Assembly (NCBI GenBank): GCA_039621445.1
Contig: CP154956.1
Span: 56,017,419-56,081,418 of the forward strand
DNA from: Euglena gracilis
Lineage: Eukaryota; Euglenida; Euglenophyceae; Euglenales
DNA: 64,000 nucleotides
Reading direction: 5' to 3'
Below, one piece after another: positions 8,341 through 18,177 of the stretch. Within the stretch, counting starts at the first letter, position 1, and each line of letters starts with the position of its first letter. The notes below the pieces were generated by a model, which did not search any database, was not told where the DNA came from, and saw only the letters and a program-made list of their open reading frames with translations. Made by a program: the position numbers and the translations under genes.

Positions 8341-9479
8341 TGATCCCGGCCCGGTTCCCGGAATTTTTTTTCATTTGCGAGCGACTGGATTTCTAGTTTC
8401 CAAATCACCTGGGTTTGACCCCAACTCCCCGCCAGGCCCGGTTATTCACACGCGAAGGGGTCCAAACTTGGTAGGATCGGCCCGCCCCCCCCCCTGGATA
8501 AGCCCCCACCCCTTTGGACTCTGCCATTTCGGCCAAAAAATGACAGGGGGAGCACACGGCTGGCCGACGGCTGGCCGAAGGCGTGACGGAAGCCGGGTCA
8601 GGTTGTCTATCTCATATGGGAAGCAAATGCCTAATTTGGCGGGCCAATTTCGAATTTTGAGTGGCAAATTCCTAATTTTGAGGAAGAAATTCCTAATTTT
8701 ATGTGTAAATTCCAAATTTTGAGTGGCAAATGCCTAATTTTGTGTAAAACCCCGTTTTCATGTAGAAAATGCACAATTTTGGCTGGCATGAGTGGCAAAT
8801 GTATATTTCGGGGGGGAAATTGCTTAGTTTCAGCACCTAATGCCAAAATTGGGTGTGCAAATCCTTCATGTTGGGTGCCAAATCTTAATTTCGGATGTGC
8901 GTTTTGAATTATCTTTCGAATTCTACAAGAGGGGCTACAATTTTGGGTCACTTGAAACCATTTCACACAATATTTGAGCCTTTTTTTGTCCATTATTAGG
9001 TACCTTCGTCCTTTATCAGGTAATTTTGCCAGTGGGACACCAGCTGAGCATTTTTTAGTCATTCGAATAATATGTAGGCAAATAACCCTTCACAGTGACT
9101 GTAGAATGACCCCCCCCCAAAAGGCTTAATTGGTCAAAAAGGTCCAAAATTGGCAAAATTGACAAAAATTGATGAAAAATGACTTCGAATGGGCAAAAAT
9201 GCAGCCTCCACCAACGAGGAACATGACCTTGAAGGGAGATTGGTGGCAAAATTGTTTCTGCATTACAAGGCTGTGGCTCGGGTCATTTTCCTGTGAGTCA
9301 CACGGCTGGCCGACGGCTGGCCGACGGCGTGCTCTCCCTCAATTTTCAAACTATCTCCAAAATGAAGCCAGATCAAAGGAAATGTCTGGAGACCTAATTT
9401 GAAGCCCTTGGAATGAATACCCATTTACTGGTATTTTGATTTCCCCGCAACTCCCTGCCTAGCCCGAGGTACGGCCTTT
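8341..9479. repeat. AATTTTGAGTGGCAAAT array and dispersed repeats
   Basis: From 8610 to 8890 diverged units of TTTTGAGTGGCAAATTCCTA repeat about ten times. A CACACGGCTGGCCGACGGCT unit occurs at 8557 and 9300. From 9400 the repeat with GATTTCCCCGCAACTCCC begins; related copies lie at 31.1, 40.2, 41.85, 42.0 and 52.3 kb. No gene. Confidence 0.6.
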
Positions 9480-9745
9480 TTTCGACCAATTTAGGCCATT
9501 CTGTACACCTTTTCCACTGTCCGATTTCGCCGTTTTCGGCCAAAAAAAGTCGAAAAAGGTCGAAAAAAAATTGCCCGAAACGATGTTTTTTGTCCTCCCG
9601 GACCCGGAAAAACTGTTTTTGAGCTGAAAATGAGCGTTTCTTTGACCTGCCAGCCCCCCCGTTTTGGGCCGCCAACCCATTGACTTTGGGTCAAACCCGG
9701 GTCAAAAAGGTCGAAAATAATCGATTTTTTTTTGGCCCGAAACGA
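9480..9745 (-). repeat. Doublet of the CGAAAAACGCTCATTTTCGG repeat (minus)
   Basis: Two head-to-tail units in reverse orientation with CCTCCCGGACCCGGAAAAAC and GAGCTGAAAATGAGCG. No coding capacity. Confidence 0.65.
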
Positions 9746-9751
9746 TATCGA

Positions 9752-9985
9752 GAACTGTGTCCAAGACGACGGTTCGGGCGTGAAGCTGGTGCCTAGGACC
9801 GCGGTTCGGGCGCCAGCCTGAACCGCGGTCCTAGACACCAGCTTCACGCCCAAACCGTAGTCTTGGACACAGTTCCTTAAACCGGCGTTGGAGACGCCGG
9901 GTTCAAGACAGAACTGGCGTCCCCCCCCACGGGTTTTCTGGACGCCGGTTCTGTCCTAAAACCCGGCGTTAGGAACGGGTCGACA
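9752..9985. repeat. Large palindrome plus foldback-type left end
   Basis: 9752-9875 is a near-perfect palindrome with arms of about 58 bp (GAACTGTGTCCAAGACGACG to CGTAGTCTTGGACACAGTTC). It is followed directly by TTAAACCGGCG and the left-end hairpins of the foldback family, but no matching interior. It cuts off the retrotransposon protease segment at about 9985. Confidence 0.8.
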
Positions 9986-10560
9986 CGGATTTTGGTTGGT
10001 TCAATTCCGAGGGGGTTCAATGCTTTGGCTTGCAAAGTGGGTAGCAACTGATAGCTTTCAGTGGCAAACATTCGATACATGGAGTAAATGTGTCCTTTTT
10101 CCTCACACAGGGGAATTGCCTCATCACCAATGACCAGACGGGAAGGACGAAACAGGATTCCAGAAACTTTGGGGTGGTTCAGGAAATACATACCAAGAAC
10201 AGCATCGAACGCGGTAGTGTTCAGGACAAGAAGCATTTGGTGAAAGTCGTTGTTCCCCAGATGCAGGGTGGTTTCAGCAACACTTTCAGAATACACAACA
10301 GTTCCATCACCCATCTTGAAAGGGACTGCCTTTTCTCTTTGGACAGGGCTTGGGAGAAACGGGTTGAAATGGCAGACGTGGTGGCCTCAGTATCGAGAAC
10401 GGCTGACACGTTCCTTCCACCAATGCTGGTTTCCAAATACAACGTGGTGCTTGGTTTTCCCAGATATGAAATGGTTTCGAATTTGCGCTTCTTTCCAGGG
10501 TCTTCCCGAGAATTGGTGGGCGAATTGGCAGGCAAGTTTGACTGTGAGGCAGGGCGGGGC
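9985..10560 (-). pseudogene. Retropepsin-like protease remnant (LTR retrotransposon)
   Basis: On the minus strand, VSAVLDTEATTSAISTRF matches the retropepsin active-site region (normally D-T/S-G-A), with Glu in place of the invariant Gly. After a frameshift near 10325 the frame resumes with MGDGTVVYSES and FDAVLGMYFLNHP, the second conserved retropepsin box (xDxxLGMDxL). The segment ends at the palindrome near 9985. No reverse transcriptase, integrase or LTR was seen. It lies antisense to the host exons within an intron. Confidence 0.65.
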
Positions 10561-11813
10561 GGCAGAGGCGATGATTGATTCAGACGCTTCTTGTCCTCAC
10601 GTTTTTTGGTCCAGAAGGCATCCTCATAATGACCAACACCTTGCAGTATTTGCAGGTTATTTTCGCCTTGAAATCTGGCTCGTTGCTGTGGTCTGCGGGC
10701 GGTCCACGGCTAGAAGGTTTGTTTTGGTTGGAACCTTTGCCTTTGCCTTTGCCCTTGGACTTGCCTTTGCCAGGGTTGGTCGAACTTGGCTCATCACTTT
10801 CCCCAATCAGGTGGATTTTGGCAGACTTCTCGCCACCGAAGGCTTTGGCTTGGGAATAAAGAAAACGTTCCAGGGCATCGTCGGTGACTTTCTTTCGCCA
10901 AAATTCTTTCAGGGAATCAAAGGTCGAACATTTGTCACGGTTGCGTTCATCAGCTCTCATGTCTTTCCATTGCAGGGGGTGAATTTTGGACACAAGCATC
11001 ATCACCAAGGGCATCAGGAGACATCCGGGACAAAATGTCAGACATTTCAACAAACAGCGCTTCAGGTTCACCAGGGGAAGGCTCTTTGGACAATTGGGGA
11101 AGCTTGGAAAGTTGGGCTCGGAGTGAAATGTCATTTTCAACCTTCGGGTAGACCTGCATCAGGCAGGCGACAAATTCAGAAAATTCATCCACTTCTTCGG
11201 CAAGCCGTTCGACGACTCTCAAAACTTTGGGGGGTCGGCACGCCGTGGCGAGCCGTCCGGCTAGGGGGGGGGGGAGGGGGGTTTTTGGCGTGGCGAGGGG
11301 GTCCCGGATGGGGGGGGGGGGGGCGCGCGGGGGTTTTCCAAGAAAATTTTCTTTGGCGCGGCTGACATGGCGTGGCGAGGGGGTCTGAAAGGGGGGGGGA
11401 CGGGGGTAAAATGGCGTGGCGAGGGGGTCGGTGGGGGGGGGGGGAGGGGTGTGCCGACCCCCCTTTTGGGGGTTGAGGCGGCGATGGCCCAATCGAGTTG
11501 AATGGTGTCGGGCTGGCTTTCCACGCCGGTCAGGCGCATCCATCTTGAAAATGAGCGAAGCCAAAATTCTGCATCCGAACCGTCAAACTTTGGTAATTCC
11601 AGTCCAGGCACACGAGGCACAAGACCAGGTTTTCGTTCAGTGTCGGAAGTGCCAACAGATTTTCAGGCGATCAGTTTTGGAGGCCGGGGGGCGAAGGGAG
11701 ATTTTTGCTGTTGCTGGTAGTGAAACATTTGGGCTGCGCAATTCAAGTCCGGCCAGGCGGGCTTCGAGCTCAGCAATTTTTTGTGCAAACGACTCTTCAC
11801 CAGCTTCAGACAT
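10561..11813 (-). pseudogene. Gag remnant with zinc-knuckle region (LTR retrotransposon)
   Basis: Minus-strand pieces in order: ATG at 11813 with MSEAGEESFAQKIAELEARL (coiled-coil-like); LPKFDGSDAEFWLRSFSRWM near 11590, typical of retrotransposon Gag; a MITE (11229-11463) splitting the frame; RVVERLAEEVDEFSEFVACL; a Lys/Gly stretch; and CKYCK then, one frame away, GVGHYEDAFW. The last is a CCHC knuckle with its final Cys replaced by Phe and a frameshift inside. It is contiguous with the protease remnant. KFDGSD and the gag-knuckle-protease order suggest a Ty3/gypsy-like element, but RT is missing, so class is open. Confidence 0.65.
11229..11463. mobile_element. MITE inserted in the gag remnant
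   Basis: Inverted ends GGGGGGTCGGCAC and GTGCCGACCCCCC bound 235 bp, with TTT on both sides. The interior repeats GCGTGGCGAGGGGGTC, close to the GTGCCGAGGGGGTC motif of the GGAGGTTCGGCA family. Its insertion postdates the retrotransposon, since gag sequence continues on both sides. Confidence 0.7.
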
Positions 11814-12480
11814 TTTTCTCGTTTTGGTTCAATCACTTTCTGAGTTGAAGGGTTGACAAACAAGTTGGGCAAACGGTCACTCAAAATCTGGGTTTGGGTG
11901 CTCTCAAAATCAGAATGGGCTGCACTCAAAATCAGTACTGGCTGCACTCAAAATCAAGGATAGTCTGCACTCAAAATCTGGGGGGTGCTGGCAGACAGTC
12001 AGTTGGAGCTGCAAACTGTAAACAGACTTTGTTGAAATTGGGTGGCAAACTGTCCAAACAAGTTGTAGAACAAATTCAGAGCTTTTCTGGCAAACTGGGT
12101 TGAGAACCACACTTCCAGAACAAAACAACCGAACAGACTTTGCAGACTTTCGAGTTGAAAAGTTCAAAAACAAACTGATAAACAACTTTGGTGTAAAGAA
12201 CTTTGGCAAACAAGTTGGCAAACAAACTTGCAGAAATTCGTCCACAATTCTGATCAAACAATCTGGCAAACAGACTTCCAAAGCAGAATAACAAATCAGA
12301 CTTGCAGACAATTTGTCAACCAACTGCTTGCCAAAACAGCTGTTGTCACTCAAAATCCTGGGGGTTGGCTGGTCTGTGGGAGGATTTTGGCAAGCAGCTG
12401 GTCCAGGCTGGTTGGCACTCAAAATCCGTTTGTGTTGGTGTGGCAAACTTCCAGGCAGCAAATCCAACGATCAAATCAAC
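11814..12480 (-). repeat. Region upstream of gag with spaced CACTCAAAATC repeats
   Basis: CTCAAAATC occurs at about 11880, 11905, 11925, 11947, 11972, 12350 and 12420 (GATTTTGAG on the minus strand). Open frames on both strands are Gln/Asn- or Cys-rich and look like composition effects. It could be the retrotransposon's 5' untranslated region or LTR, but no matching second LTR is visible. Confidence 0.4.
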
Positions 12481-12960
12481 AATCTTCAAGCAATGTACTG
12501 CCGCCCAAAGGGAGGTTGGACGGTAGTGCAATTTTCCCAAAAACCTCCCCCAAAAAGAGCCAAATTAGTCAACGGAAATGGTGTGCTCGTTGACAAATTG
12601 AACGTTAAAAGCCTTGCCAAGATACAATGTGTTTCCCGTTGCCGCCCAAATGGCGGCAAGACGGCAGTAGAGATATTCACAAACAACCCCAAATTGAAAA
12701 AAGGAAGCGACCCATGAGTTCTGGACTTGTTGACCGCCCGAAGGGCGGCGAGACGGTGGCGACATCCAACAGCAAAAGCACCCAAAAGTTCAATGAAAAG
12801 TTGAGTTGTGTGAAAAAAAAATCATTGATCTGCAAAGGAGAATAGCAAAAAAAAAATTGGAGGCAAATTTTTTCTCGAGGGGGGGGGGCGAGAAAATTTA
12901 GAGTCAAAAAATTTTCGGTGGGGGCAAAAAAATCTCAGGAGGGGCGAGTCATCTCAACAC
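12481..12960. repeat. Short hairpins followed by GAGACGGT-like tail
   Basis: Three units near 12500, 12640 and 12732 have CCGCC(C)-loop-GGCGG followed by GAGACGGT or a close variant. Two reversed copies lie near 27247 and 27323 (TACCGTCTCGGCTGCC, TACCGTCTAGGCCGCC). The rest is low-complexity A and G runs. Confidence 0.5.
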
Positions 12961-12971
12961 AATTCTGGGAG

Positions 12972-13910
12972 CTTAAGCCGGCGTTTGAGACGCCGGGCTC
13001 AGGACAGAACCGGCGTCCCCCCCCACGAGCTTTCCGGACGCCGGTTCTGTCCTAAAGCCCGGCGTTAGGAACGCCGGCTTTGTCCAAAGCCCGGCGTCCG
13101 ATTTTCATTCCTAAAAATGTCACCAAAAGTGCCCAAAAGTGGCCCTAAGGTGCTGGTATGACTGTTTCAACCATCTAGGACAATGAATTTTGCCATTTGG
13201 GGACCACTAGGGTGGATATCCAAATTTGGTGAAAATTGGCCCAAATTTGGAAATAGAGTACCGTGCAGCGTGGAAAGATCTGATGAGCACCGCTGGTCGT
13301 CTGTTGAAAAGAGCTTTCGATCGAGGGGTAACTTGGTACCCTAACGTTGCACGCAGCCCGAGATACGCTCGCGATCGTCGGATCGGCCAGAATCTCAGTC
13401 GAAATTTGTCGCAATTTTCAGTGACTTTTGGTTTAAGATGCTTAATAAACCTTACAGAAACGGTTTTTCTCTTCGAATCAACGACCTGAGGGCCTTGGGG
13501 GGGCACCAGAATTGGTGGTGATCGCCAGCGTGGCTGAATTTGGTGGTGATCGCCAGTCGTCTGATGAAAAGAGCTTTCGATCGAGGGGTGATTTTATACC
13601 TGGACGATTGACACAGCCAGAAATACCCTCGCGATCGCCGGAATTTGGTGAAGTGCAAAGTGGCGTGACATTGCAGCTCAGTGGTCATAGATTGGTCCTG
13701 GGAGTGTCCTTTGGCCGAAGGTTGGGGACGCCGGTTCTGTCCTGAGCCCGGCGTCTCTAAAACGCCGGCTTAAACAAGAGGTCTCGGACGCCGGTTCTGT
13801 CCAAAGCCCGGCGTTCCAAACGCCGGTTCCGTCCGAAGGACGGAACCGGCGTTTGGAACGCCGGGCTTTGGACAGAACCGGCGTCCGAGACCTCTTTTTT
13901 GTAGTAGAGT
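12972..13910. mobile_element. Foldback (CGGCGT) element, copy 2
   Basis: Same plan as copies 1 and 3. Every place where those have AACCC or GGTTT beside the GGCG hairpin, this copy has AGCCC or GGCTT (for example CCAAAGCCCGGCG, GGGCTCAGG, TTAAGCCGGCG). The right palindrome is longer and centred on CCGTCCGAAGGACGG. The right flank is again CTTTTTTGTAGTA. Confidence 0.75.
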
Positions 13911-14995
13911 TGTCCAGACTGAGGAACGCTGGGGTCGTGGCATCGGAGGCTAGGCGTGCCGCTCAGGGGTGCGCGGCCGCCCGCGCGGCCGCTCGCCTCC
14001 CCCCCCTGGACCCCCCTCCCCCCCACTGTGCCTAGCATAGCCAAGAAAAATTTTTTGTGAAAAAATCGCGACTTTTTTGAGGCCAAAAAATGACCAAAAA
14101 TGACCATTTTCGGACACAAAATGGCAAATTTGGGGGCCGCGCGCTCCGCGCTCGACCAAAAAAAAGCACTTTTTTTGGTCGAAAATGCCCAAAAATGGCA
14201 AAAAATGACCACTTTTGGACCCAAAAATCACCGATTTTAGGATGCGCGCAGCCCGCGCGGCCGCCCTCGGACCCCCCTCCCCCCCCCTTCCCCGCGCGGC
14301 CGCTCGCCCCCCCCCACCCCCCCCCCCCCCCCCCGCTGTGCCTAGCCTCCATCCAATCGTGACCTTGACTTCAAAATGTGTGGCCGATCATTCTTGTCAG
14401 TGGCAATCCGTGCCGCTTTGACCAAGGCTTGCTCTGTGGAAATTTCTCCCTTCGGACGCAAGTGTCTTAGCATCTATGTAAGTGGGCGTAAGTATCTCAA
14501 TGCATAATCAAATCCGCAGACTGTTGTGCAATCTACAATACCTCGACCCATAGTGGGCAGGCCTGCCTTTTTTGACGTTGTTGTTTTTTTAATTCTAACA
14601 ATGTTTTTTATTAAAAAAAAACACAAAAAAAGACGCCCAGTGGGTTTTGCATGGAAAATTTTTTGAATGCACATTTTCAATAATTTTTGGCAACTTCTGG
14701 GTAATTTCTGCCAAAAACTTCCTTCCACAAAAATGAAAAAGTTGTAAAATTCCATTTTTGTTACATTTTTGGATTTTTTGACCATTTTTGGCAGTTTTTG
14801 AACTTGGTAGGATTCAAAGTACAGATATGCGCCAAATTCCGTGGAACACTAAAGCTCGCGCTCCCTTTTTCCGAGGGGTTTTATTAAATTAATTAAACCC
14901 CTCGGACATGGCTGAGCCACAAAATAAAACCCCGCGTAATAATCCCCCGCAAAATTTTGTACCGTTGGTGTTTCCTAATGCTCTTCTTTCCACAG
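13911..14995. repeat. Intron: duplicated GC block and A/T-rich sequence
   Basis: Two related blocks (about 13970-14040 and 14255-14345) share GCGCGGCCGC, GACCCCCCTCCCCCCC and CTGTGCCTAGC, separated by CCAAAAATGACC-type repeats. 14460-14900 is A/T-rich with T runs and a TTAAATTAATTAA palindrome. No gene. Confidence 0.5.
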
Positions 14996-15063
14996 ATACA
15001 TTCTGCAGATTCATCATCGCAAGCCAAGCTACTAACAAAAACGCAGCGACCTGCGCAAAATGG
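14996..15063 (+). CDS. Exon: Ser/Gln-rich segment
   Basis: Acceptor CTTCTTTCCACAG before 14996. Phase 0, continuing the exon at 7066, reads IHSADSSSQAKLLTKTQRPA then QNG. Donor GTGTGC at 15064 (phase 2); a second donor at 15072 would extend it to phase 1. The next exon is uncertain, so the choice is open. Confidence 0.5.
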
Positions 15064-15110
15064 GTGTGCGTGTTTCAGTTTTGTTTTTTCCCCCTCCCCC
15101 AACCCCCCAG

Positions 15111-15173
15111 ACTGCAAAATTCCAGTGGACAATAAAAAAGATGAAGTTGCAGAACCCTGAAGATCCTCTACTG
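15111..15173 (+). CDS. Possible short exon, boundaries unclear
   Basis: Acceptor CCCTCCCCCAACCCCCCAG precedes 15111. Using the 15071 donor the frame reads CAYC-KIPVDNKKDEVAEP and then a stop unless spliced again before about 15155. A 39-47 base intron would be unusually short. Charged composition fits the next exons. Confidence 0.25.
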
Positions 15174-15461
15174 AAGCTTATTTGGTTGAAGAGTGGATAT
15201 TTGGTGTGTTCAGTTGTTGCACTGGTTGGTTTTCAGGTTGGCTTTTTTTGGTTTCAGGAATTCTTGTCTCCTTTTTCCTCAACCCTTTTGTCTGGGTTCA
15301 GTTTCCTGCCTGCATTTTTCGGTTGCCTGTGGATCTGTGGGTGTTCGGCAATTCAAACTGGGCTGAAGATGGATAAAATTTGGATGCACAATGGTATCGG
15401 TCAATGGTGTCAGTATTCAATCTGTGGCTTGAGTTGTTGAAATGATACCCTGCCTTCACAG
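15174..15461. other. Intron, T-rich
   Basis: Nothing recognised beyond T/G-rich sequence leading to the next acceptor. Confidence 0.4.
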
Positions 15462-15548
15462 GTGCTGCCTTCATCAAAGTGGACAGATGACAAAAACAAG
15501 AAGAGATGTGACACAAGACAAGAAGAGGAAGGAAGCGGACAGATTAAG
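15462..15548 (+). CDS. Exon: charged Lys/Glu-rich segment
   Basis: Acceptor CTGCCTTCACAG, donor AAG-GTGCCG. 87 bases, phase 0 at both ends, reading VLPSSKWTDDKNKKRCDTRQ then EEEGSGQIK. It joins in phase to 16128-16208. Confidence 0.55.
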
Positions 15549-16127
15549 GTGCCGTGTAATTTCTCGATTGATTCTTTTGTGGCACCTTTTGTGGCATTCT
15601 TTTGTGTTTGCCTTTTGTTCTATAACAGGTGTGAGGTTTTTTCAGAGTGAGGTTTTTGGAGTGACTGAAAGTTCAAGACCAAAATTGCGGCTCCAATTTT
15701 TCCCCCATCCACCAACCAGTTGGCTGGGCAAGGCTCTGGCAAAAAAGTTTTGGCTGGCCCATTTTTTGGATCGTCTGTGCCAAAAACTTTTTCAGGTCCA
15801 GTTTTTGTAGTTAGGTGTGGTAAAAGTTTTGGCGGCCAGTTTCGAATTACCATGCTATCAGCAGAAATCCCAAGGAATCTTGAATTGGGGGGGGGGGGAC
15901 ATGGTAAAACCTTTTGGGCGCCAGTTTTTGTTGCTGGCCGTGGCAAAAAAAAATTTGGTTCCCATTCCGGTTTTCGTTGCTGGCCGTGGCAATTTTTTTT
16001 GGTTCCCATTTTGGACTTGTCTGTCACAAAAAAAAACCTGGGGGCGAGATTTTGCAGTTGGCTTTGGTAAAAGCCATGAGGGGACAATATTCTGTTCTGT
16101 CTGTGACTAAACTTTTTTTCCCGACAG

Positions 16128-16208
16128 CAAAGGGAGGAAGAGAAAAACCGTCAGGGTCAACTTGTCTGGGAAAGCTACCCAGACAACGACCATTTGGGAG
16201 AGAGCCAG
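16128..16208 (+). CDS. Exon: charged segment
   Basis: Acceptor TTTTTTTCCCGACAG, donor CAG-GTGACG. 81 bases, phase 0 at both ends: QREEEKNRQGQLVWESYPDN then DHLGESQ. Together with 15462-15548 it gives a Lys/Glu-rich stretch. The next recognised exon (23426) needs phase 1, so an intervening exon is missing or this belongs to another gene. Confidence 0.6.
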
Positions 16209-16945
16209 GTGACGCTGGTCCTTCATGGATCTGCCGTGCCGATACTAAAAAAAAATTCTGCGCAAAGTTGCGGCGCGGAATAAATCCCTCGGACGGGACG
16301 GCCCCGCGGAGTTGGACACCTCGGCTTAAGTCCCCGCGATGTTAGTTTCACGCGATGTTTGGCGCATGTCTGTATGTTTTGGGAGTTTCACAACGCGTTT
16401 TTTCAATTAAATTTTCCTTTTTTTGATGTTTTTCTAAAACTGTTTTTTTAAAAAAAACACGTTGTTTTGTTTTTTTTAAAAAAACAAAAAATGCACACTA
16501 TGCCTCGACTAGACTAAAGCCGTCAGGATTGATGTCGCCCCAACAGGTGTGAGTTGTCGGGCTTAATGTCACCCCGTGGAAGGGAGATCAGGCGGTGACT
16601 TTGGGTTTTTCGGGCGGGACCCCCCCCCCACCCCCCCCCCTCTTCATTGGAAATACATGGCGGTGAACTTCACCGGTGAACTTCACCGGTGAAGTTTCTC
16701 CATTGAAATTCCTTTAGGGGCGAAGCCCCCAACCCCCCCCCCCACCCCTGCCTAACCTCCAAGGGGTCGACATTAGGCTCGTCGACAATTAGGCCCCTGC
16801 GGGATTTGGCTGCCCCCGGTATGAACCTCAAACCAACCAAAACGACTCAAAACCCAATGTTTTTGGCCAAAATACCACAAAATGGGCATTTTAAGCAAAA
16901 ATGGCCACTTTTTATTATAATAAAAAAACATTTTTTTTTAACACA
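16209..16945. other. Intron or intergenic, no gene
   Basis: 16430-16490 holds A/T tracts able to pair. 16665-16705 carries overlapping perfect 12-bp palindromes TTCACCGGTGAA. 16620-16640 and 16730-16745 are C runs. Confidence 0.5.
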
Positions 16946-17060
16946 CAAATTGTGGCTGAGCCCAGATTTCAGCCTGAAAACGTGTTCAGCAGGGTTCCCC
17001 GAAGGGGGCCCCCCTGCTGAACACGTTTTCAGGCTGAAATCTGGGCTCAGCCACAATTTG
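16946..17060. repeat. Large perfect inverted repeat left of element C
   Basis: Arms of about 48 bp: AAATTGTGGCTGAGCCCAGA through GAAAACGTGTTCAGCAGGG, mirrored after a GTTCCCCGAAGGGGGC-type loop. The AACGTGTTCAG motif in the arms is also the start of the element C outer end that follows at once. Confidence 0.85.
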
Positions 17061-17336
17061 TTCAAAAACGTGTTCAGAGCGCGCCAAATGCCTGCCCTGA
17101 AATTCGTGGTCATGATTCACGCATGATTCACACAAAAACGCGAAAATGTGGAATTTGGGTCGAAAAAATGGTGCCCTAATGGAAAACGTGCCTGACCACA
17201 TATGCCTTAATGGAAAACGTGTCATCGCCACAGATGCCTTAATGGAAAACGTGTCATTGCCACAGATGCCCTAATGGAAAACGTGTTACCCCCCCCTTTC
17301 CCCTTTTTTCTTTTTCTTTTTCACAGCCCTCCCACC

Positions 17337-17429
17337 ATGGCTAAACGCATGGCAAACTTTGTGAATGGTCTTTTACCACCTCCCCCCAGGACGGAACTGT
17401 TCCTGGCTGCTCTCGCGGAATACCAGTAA
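17337..17429 (+). pseudogene. N-terminal box of recombinase-family protein (element C)
   Basis: MAKRMANFVNGLLPPPPRTE then LFLAALAEYQ, stop at 17427. It aligns with B and E: R-x-A/G-N-L/F, a Pro stretch, then F-L-x-A-L. The stop comes where the other members continue. A CACAG lies 12 bases before the ATG. Confidence 0.55.
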
Positions 17430-17482
17430 GATGCCAAGAAGCCGAAGGTTGACCCCCTTCATGGCATGCGCAGTCGGGAAGC

Positions 17483-17833
17483 GTGTTCGTTTCAGGGAAT
17501 CGTTCGGCAACCTCTTTTCATACATACGTGAATGCCGTCGCTCGGCCAGTCCGCAAAACCACGACCAAGGGGGTTGTATTGCCTTTTGCAGAGCGCCAAT
17601 CCCCCCCCCCCGACCAACCCCCTCTGCCTCGTGCTGTGTCCCGACTGCCTATAAAACAGGACAAATGTGGTTTTTGTGGTGTTGCCATTCCCAAAAATCC
17701 AAATTGTGTGGAGCTGAGGAAAGTGGTGTGTGATGCCTGCGGTTTGGCATACCTTTTTATTGCCATGATTTGCGGCGGCCACCAAAGTATGGCTCTTTTT
17801 TGTGTGAAGCGTGTCGTCTTCCGTGACGTCTAA
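17483..17833 (+). pseudogene. Core-binding-like helix plus PHD-like zinc finger (element C)
   Basis: This frame carries TSFHTYVNAVARPV (core-binding match to A and B), then a Pro-rich linker, then CGFCGVAIPKNPNCVELRKV and VCDACGLAYLF. The spacing C-x2-C ... V-V-C-x2-C-G-x-x-Y-x-F matches the zinc finger of element D (CPWCGV ... VVCSTCGEVYHF). The final C-x2-C pair of D is not conserved here (FCVKRV). It is out of frame with the N-terminal box, so at least one frameshift separates them. No recombinase catalytic domain lies between. Confidence 0.55.
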
Positions 17834-18177
17834 CACTCCCTGTCGTATTGCTCAAAGGCAACCTCTGGTCGTTTCTTGTGTTGTAGAATACCCCCCTAGA
17901 CCTACCTAGTCTAGTCTAGTCTAGACCTACCTAATCTAGGGTAGAGGACCACCCGGCCTCTCAACCTGTCGCCAAATTTTCATGACAACGATTTTTGTAT
18001 TGCCACGGATGCCGGAATGGAAAACGTGTCATTGCCACAGATGCCTTAATGAAAAACGTGTCATTGCCACAGATGCCTTAATGAAAAACGTGTCATTGCC
18101 ACAAATGCCCTCATGGAAAACGTGTTCATGACCACGAATTTCAGGGCAGGCATTTGGCGGGCTGAACACGTTTTTTT

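Larger units (their letters stand above)
17063..18177 (+). mobile_element. Element C: inverted-repeat element with 32-bp arrays and decayed recombinase/zinc-finger ORF
   Basis: The outer ends 17063-17114 and 18126-18177 are inverted (AAAAACGTGTTCAG, CCAAATGCCTGCCCTGAAAT, TCGTGGTCATGA). Inside each, about four units of a 32-bp direct repeat, GCCACAGATGCCTTAATGGA plus AAACGTGTCATT, lie at 17165-17290 and 18001-18125. Between the arrays are CTTTTTCACAG, an ATG at 17337 and coding remnants. A right-end-only copy occurs at 26440-26676. About 1.1 kb; no target duplication seen. Confidence 0.75.

Noticed and set aside
15442-15810. 122-codon plus frame overlapping the exon at 15462
   Set aside because: The splice-supported reading is one frame away and ends at a good donor; this frame runs into T-rich intron.
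17165-18125. 32-bp repeats of element C considered as a CRISPR array
   Set aside because: Units are contiguous with no unique spacers, lie inside inverted ends and are in eukaryotic DNA without cas genes.
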